From NCBI GenBank assembly GCA_029204225.1, contig MU834943.1:1-42987 (forward strand): 42,987 nucleotides of DNA. The letters run 5' to 3'. The notes below the pieces were generated by a model that ran no database searches, was not told the origin of the DNA, and saw only the letters and a list, made by a program, of their open reading frames with translations. The DNA is from Diphasiastrum complanatum. Lineage: Eukaryota; Streptophyta; Lycopodiopsida; Lycopodiales; Lycopodiaceae. Shown here one piece after another: positions 39,680-42,987 of the stretch; the first letter of the stretch is position 1; every line of letters starts with the position of its first letter. Made by a program: the position numbers and the translations under genes.

Positions 39680-42600
39680 TTGTCATCTAATCAAGATGAT
39701 CAAGCATGGTATATTGACTCGGGAGCCACAAGACACATGACAGGTAACAAGAATTGGTTCAGTAGCTTGAAAGTGTTGGATAATGGAACGTCCGTTTCAC
39801 AAACAAATGGTGAGGTGTGCAAGATCAAGGGGATAGGCACCATTTCAATCCAACTACCTGATGGCAAAAGCAGAATGATCAGGGAGGTACTTTACGTACC
39901 AGGTTTGAAGAAAAATCTACTTTATGTTGGAGTCATTACTGATCAAAAGTTGAAAGTAGAATTTTCCCATGATCGTTGCTTTGTGAAGGATGTGAACCAA
40001 AAGTTCAAAGTTATTGCGGATGGAGTAAGGGAGCCCAATACAAAATTGTACAGGTTGAATGCTATAATTAAGGGGCAACATGGACTCGTATTGTCCATTC
40101 CATTGCAAATTGAGTTGTGGCATAAGAGGCTTGGTCACTTGAACTTGGGAAGCCTCAATTTGATGAGGAAATTGGAGATGGTAACAGGATTGCCTACTAT
40201 AGAAGACCACTTGAAATCGATGTGCAAATCATGTGTATATGGGAAACAACATCGAGAGAAGTTCAATAAAGCTGGTGTTGCAAGAGCAAAGAACATCCTA
40301 GATTTAATCCACACAGATTTATGCGTATGAGGACCATGTCCTTAGGTAAAGCCTTCTATTTCATGAACTTTATTGATGATATGTCACGTAAGATGGGATC
40401 TACTTCTTGAAGAAGAAATCAGACGCATTTGACAATCTCAAGAGCATCAAAGCATTGGTTGAAAATTAGACAGGTAGGAAGATCAAAGTCCTAAGATCAG
40501 ATAGTGGAGGTGAGTGCAAGTCTAATGACTTCAAAGATCTTTGTGATCAATGTGGGATTAAAAGACAATTTACGCAAGCTCATACTCCTGCTCTCAATGG
40601 TGTAGCTGAGTGCAAGAATCGTACGATTGTGGAAAGTGCCAGATCTATGCTAGCTGAGATGAAACTACCAAAAGATTTTTGGTCAGAAGCATGCAGTACA
40701 TCAGTCTATCTTCAAAATAGAAGTCCTACCATTGCCATACCAGAGATAACACCTGAGGAAGCATTCATGAAGAAGAAGCCAAAGGTGAACCACTTGCGAA
40801 TCTTTGGATATAAGGCCTTTGTACACATTCCTAAGGAAGAGAGACGTAAACTTCATGTGAAAGCTATCAAGTGTATATTCCTAGGATATGATGAATGTGT
40901 GAAATGTTTTGATTTAGTGGAAAACAAAATCCATGTAAGCCGTGATGTTATCTTTGATGAATCCAAGATGTATAAAGACAAGGATGCTGAGAAGCTAGAC
41001 ACATCCAGTGGGAAAGATGGTATAGTGATGATACCTTCTAATGATGATCCATTCATTGACCTTCCAAGTGATGAACATGAGGATACATCTCAAGATACTA
41101 CTACTCAACCTCAAGAGACATGTTGGAGAGGTAGAGACAAACCTTTTGGTGCAAGAAGGATTGAAGTTGCAGGTGACAAACGCAAGGAGAAGGATGTACC
41201 GTGGGATACATTTTCACCAGGAAGCCGATCACATGACAGGAAGCTCCCTAAGTGGTTTGAGAGATTGTTGGAGAGCCACGACATGGATGACTTTCCAGGA
41301 TCATCTAGCCAGGGAGAGCTACGAAGATCAACAAGAGAGAAGACACAACCTGAAAGGTATGAAGCAAATTATGCTCTCTTATCTAGCATTATTCAAAGCA
41401 AAGAACCTTTGACTTATGGTTAAGCGAAGGATGATGACATTTGGGTCAAGGCCATGGGAGAGGAGATGGAGTCAATTGCTAAGCATAGCACATGGGACTT
41501 AGTAGAACCACCAGTTGGCAAGAAACTCATAGGTTGCAAATGGGTATACAGGACTAAATACCATGCAGATCGAAGTATAGCAAAGCACAAGGCAAGATTG
41601 GTGATCAAAGGGTATGCACAAAGTAAAGGCATCGACTATGAGGAGACCGTTGCACCGGTATTTAAGTGGAATACTCTACGTCTACTTGTTGCTTTAGCTT
41701 CACATTTTGGTTGGCCTTTGCATCAAATGGATGTGAAATCTACTTTTCTAAATGGTGAGTTAGAAGAAGAGGTGTTCATGGATCAACATGAAGGCTTTGT
41801 AATGAAGGGACAAGAAAATAAAGTATGTCACTTGAAGAAAGCGCTTTATGGTCTTAAACAGGCACCACGTGCGTGGTATAGCAGGATTGATGCCTACTTT
41901 CATTCAAAGGGGATGCTGAGAACACATTTTGATCCAAATCTATTTGTCTTATGCTTTGATGGTATGATTGCTTTGATTGCTCTTTATGTTGATGACTTGA
42001 TTATTACGAGAAATAATCAAGAGATAATAGATATGATCAAGAAAGCTCTCATGAAACAATTCAAGATGACAGATCTCAGCCTGATGCATTATTGCCTTGG
42101 AGTAGAGGTGTGGCAAAAAGGACACAAAGTGGGTTTAACACAGGTGAAGTATGTCAAAGAGTTGTTGCACAGGTTTAGGTTGCAGGATTGCAAACCAGTG
42201 AATACTCCTATTGAACCAGGAAGCATGATGGTTTACCTGAGTTGTGTGGGCTATGTGGATGCAGATTGGGGAGGTGACTATGATGATTTTAGATCCACCA
42301 AAGGGTATGTATTCCAGTTTTGTGGTAGTTGCTTTTTCTGGTCTAGTAAGAAGCAAATTACAATTGCTCTTTCCACCACAGAAGCAGAGTATAAGTCAAT
42401 ATGTAGTGCAGCACAAGAAGCTATATGTTTGAGACAAATCTTGAAAGAAGTTGGCATGAAACAGAAAAAATCCCACGACATTACATAGCGAAAGTCAGAG
42501 TGGCATTTAGCTAGCAAAGAATCTAGTGTTCCATGTGACAACTAAACACATTGAGATTCAATATCACTTTATATGTGAGAGGCCTGCTGAGGCATGAAAT

Positions 42601-42715
42601 TCATGTTGTTCATTGTAGCACAAAAGGACAACTAGCTGATATTTTCGCTAACCCACTTGTTGGAGAAAAGTTTGATAAATTTAGATCAAAGCTTTCTGTA
42701 CTTAAAGTTTGTTGA
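39680..42715 (+). pseudogene. Cop-J pol pseudogene (protease, integrase, RT, RNase H)
   Basis: Protease DSGATRHMTG near 39717 and integrase zinc domain LWHKRLGHLN ... CKSC (40114-40240) are intact up to TGA (40328-40330). Small indels near 40330 and 40395 disrupt the core around FIDDMSRK. A TAG at 40467-40469 replaces a family Gln in VEN-TGRK. Then RSDSGGECKS (about 40498), a VAECKNR block, linker, and TAA at 41421-41423. RT follows: CKWVYRTKYHADRS, HQMDVKSTFLNGELEEE, YGLKQAPRAWY, YVDDLIIT near 41985. About 60 residues between RT and RNase H are deleted near 42228. RNase H has YVDADWGGD and LSTTEAEYKS. A frameshift near 42470 and another near 42590 precede the tail ADIFANPLVGEKFDKF, ending at TGA 42713-42715. 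Confidence 0.9.
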
Positions 42716-42758
42716 CTTTAAAGCTATGTATATGACTTTATAAAAAGTAGACTCTACT

Positions 42759-42770
42759 TTAAGGGAGAGA
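42759..42770 (+). other. Cop-J polypurine tract
   Basis: TTAAGGGAGAGA precedes GTTAGAATTAAAG. The LTR start in such elements is normally TGTTAGAA, so the first T is probably mutated to A. Confidence 0.7.
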
Positions 42771-42987
42771 GTTAGAATTAAAGTAGAATCATTGTGCTCT
42801 TGTACTGTGGGTCCTATCAGTTGATAAGGATCAGTTGGCCTCGGCCACGAGGCAAAACGACGGGACACGCGTCCCGCCAACGGCAACCTGGGTCATGCAT
42901 GAGTTGCTTGAGTTGAACAACTATATGTACAATTTAATTTCATTTTGAGAAATACAGTTGCTATGGTGAGCTTGCTGTGGAGAGTGT
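42771..42987 (+). repeat. Cop-J 3' LTR, first part
   Basis: Starts after the PPT and is cut by the window end. It contains two adjacent perfect GC-rich hairpins, 42838-42853 and 42861-42876. Confidence 0.7.

Larger units (their letters stand above)
39002..42987 (+). mobile_element. Cop-J: copia of a distinct lineage, running off the window
   Basis: Plus strand: leader-like DNA, Gag start with large deletion, protease, integrase, RT, RNase H, PPT and the first ~217 bp of the 3' LTR. Its protein motifs (DSGATRHMTG, SDSGGECKS, YVDDLIITRNN) differ from the Cop-A/C/E/G group, so it is a separate lineage. No 5' LTR or PBS is recognised upstream. Confidence 0.85.

Overview
The window is a retrotransposon graveyard from a land-plant nuclear genome. 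The signs are low GC, almost no CpG, plant-type Ty1-copia Gag-Pol frames, and the primer-binding site TGGTATCAGAGC(C) that plant copia elements use with initiator methionine tRNA. I found no intact cellular gene, tRNA, rRNA or CRISPR array. The only cellular-gene homology I recognise is a broken fragment of exportin-1 near 24.7-24.9 kb. The species cannot be named from this sequence.

Layout (labels are mine). 1-353: 3' end of a plus-strand copia, then the C-terminal codons of an old minus-strand copia (Cop-B). 354-6511: Cop-A, a complete minus-strand copia with matched 682-bp LTRs, a CTAAG target duplication, PBS, PPT and one unbroken 1322-codon Gag-Pol frame. It split Cop-B, which resumes at 6517-7060. 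7199-7755: a CCHC Gag fragment of another element, fused to Cop-C. 7756-12677: Cop-C, minus strand, broken Gag-Pol plus 5' LTR. 12683-12840: a plus-strand integrase scrap. 12841-15165: a minus-strand Ty3-gypsy (Gyp-1) cut in two by Cop-D (13350-14582), a plus-strand LTR and leader of the Cop-C family. 15170-15420: a LINE reverse transcriptase scrap. 15640-15863 and 21185-21683: one repeat-rich region, probably gypsy leader, split by Cop-E.

15864-21184: Cop-E, plus strand, with a CTGGT target duplication. Its 5' LTR is swollen by a 1.1-kb gypsy fragment (Gyp-2) and its body has lost the protease, the integrase core and a recognisable RT. 21684-22420: gypsy PBS and LTR-like DNA. 22423-22818: a fold-back, MITE-like element. 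22821-23345: inverted LTR/PBS/leader of the Cop-G family. 23432-24900: LTR scraps, a GC-rich island and the exportin-1 fragment. 25203-27960: Cop-H, minus strand, heavily decayed. 28436-32925: Cop-G, plus strand, LTR and a single reading frame broken only by six TAA/TAG codons. 32926-36983: Cop-F, minus strand, sister of Cop-E, with an intact Gag-protease-integrase frame but no usable RT. 36984-38110: Cop-I, minus strand, Cop-C family. 38111-39001: unassigned DNA with a GC-rich patch and a TA microsatellite. 39002-42987: Cop-J, plus strand, of a different copia lineage, ending in a 3' LTR that leaves the window.

Nothing here forms a cellular pathway. In an intact copia, LTR promoters drive Gag-Pol, Gag packages the RNA, protease cuts the polyprotein, tRNA-primed RT/RNase H makes cDNA, and integrase inserts it. 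Only Cop-A carries the whole set. The most interesting biology is the Cop-E/Cop-F family, which appears to have spread after losing its own RT, and the recurrence of the palindrome CACACGTGTG in LTRs of several distinct families.
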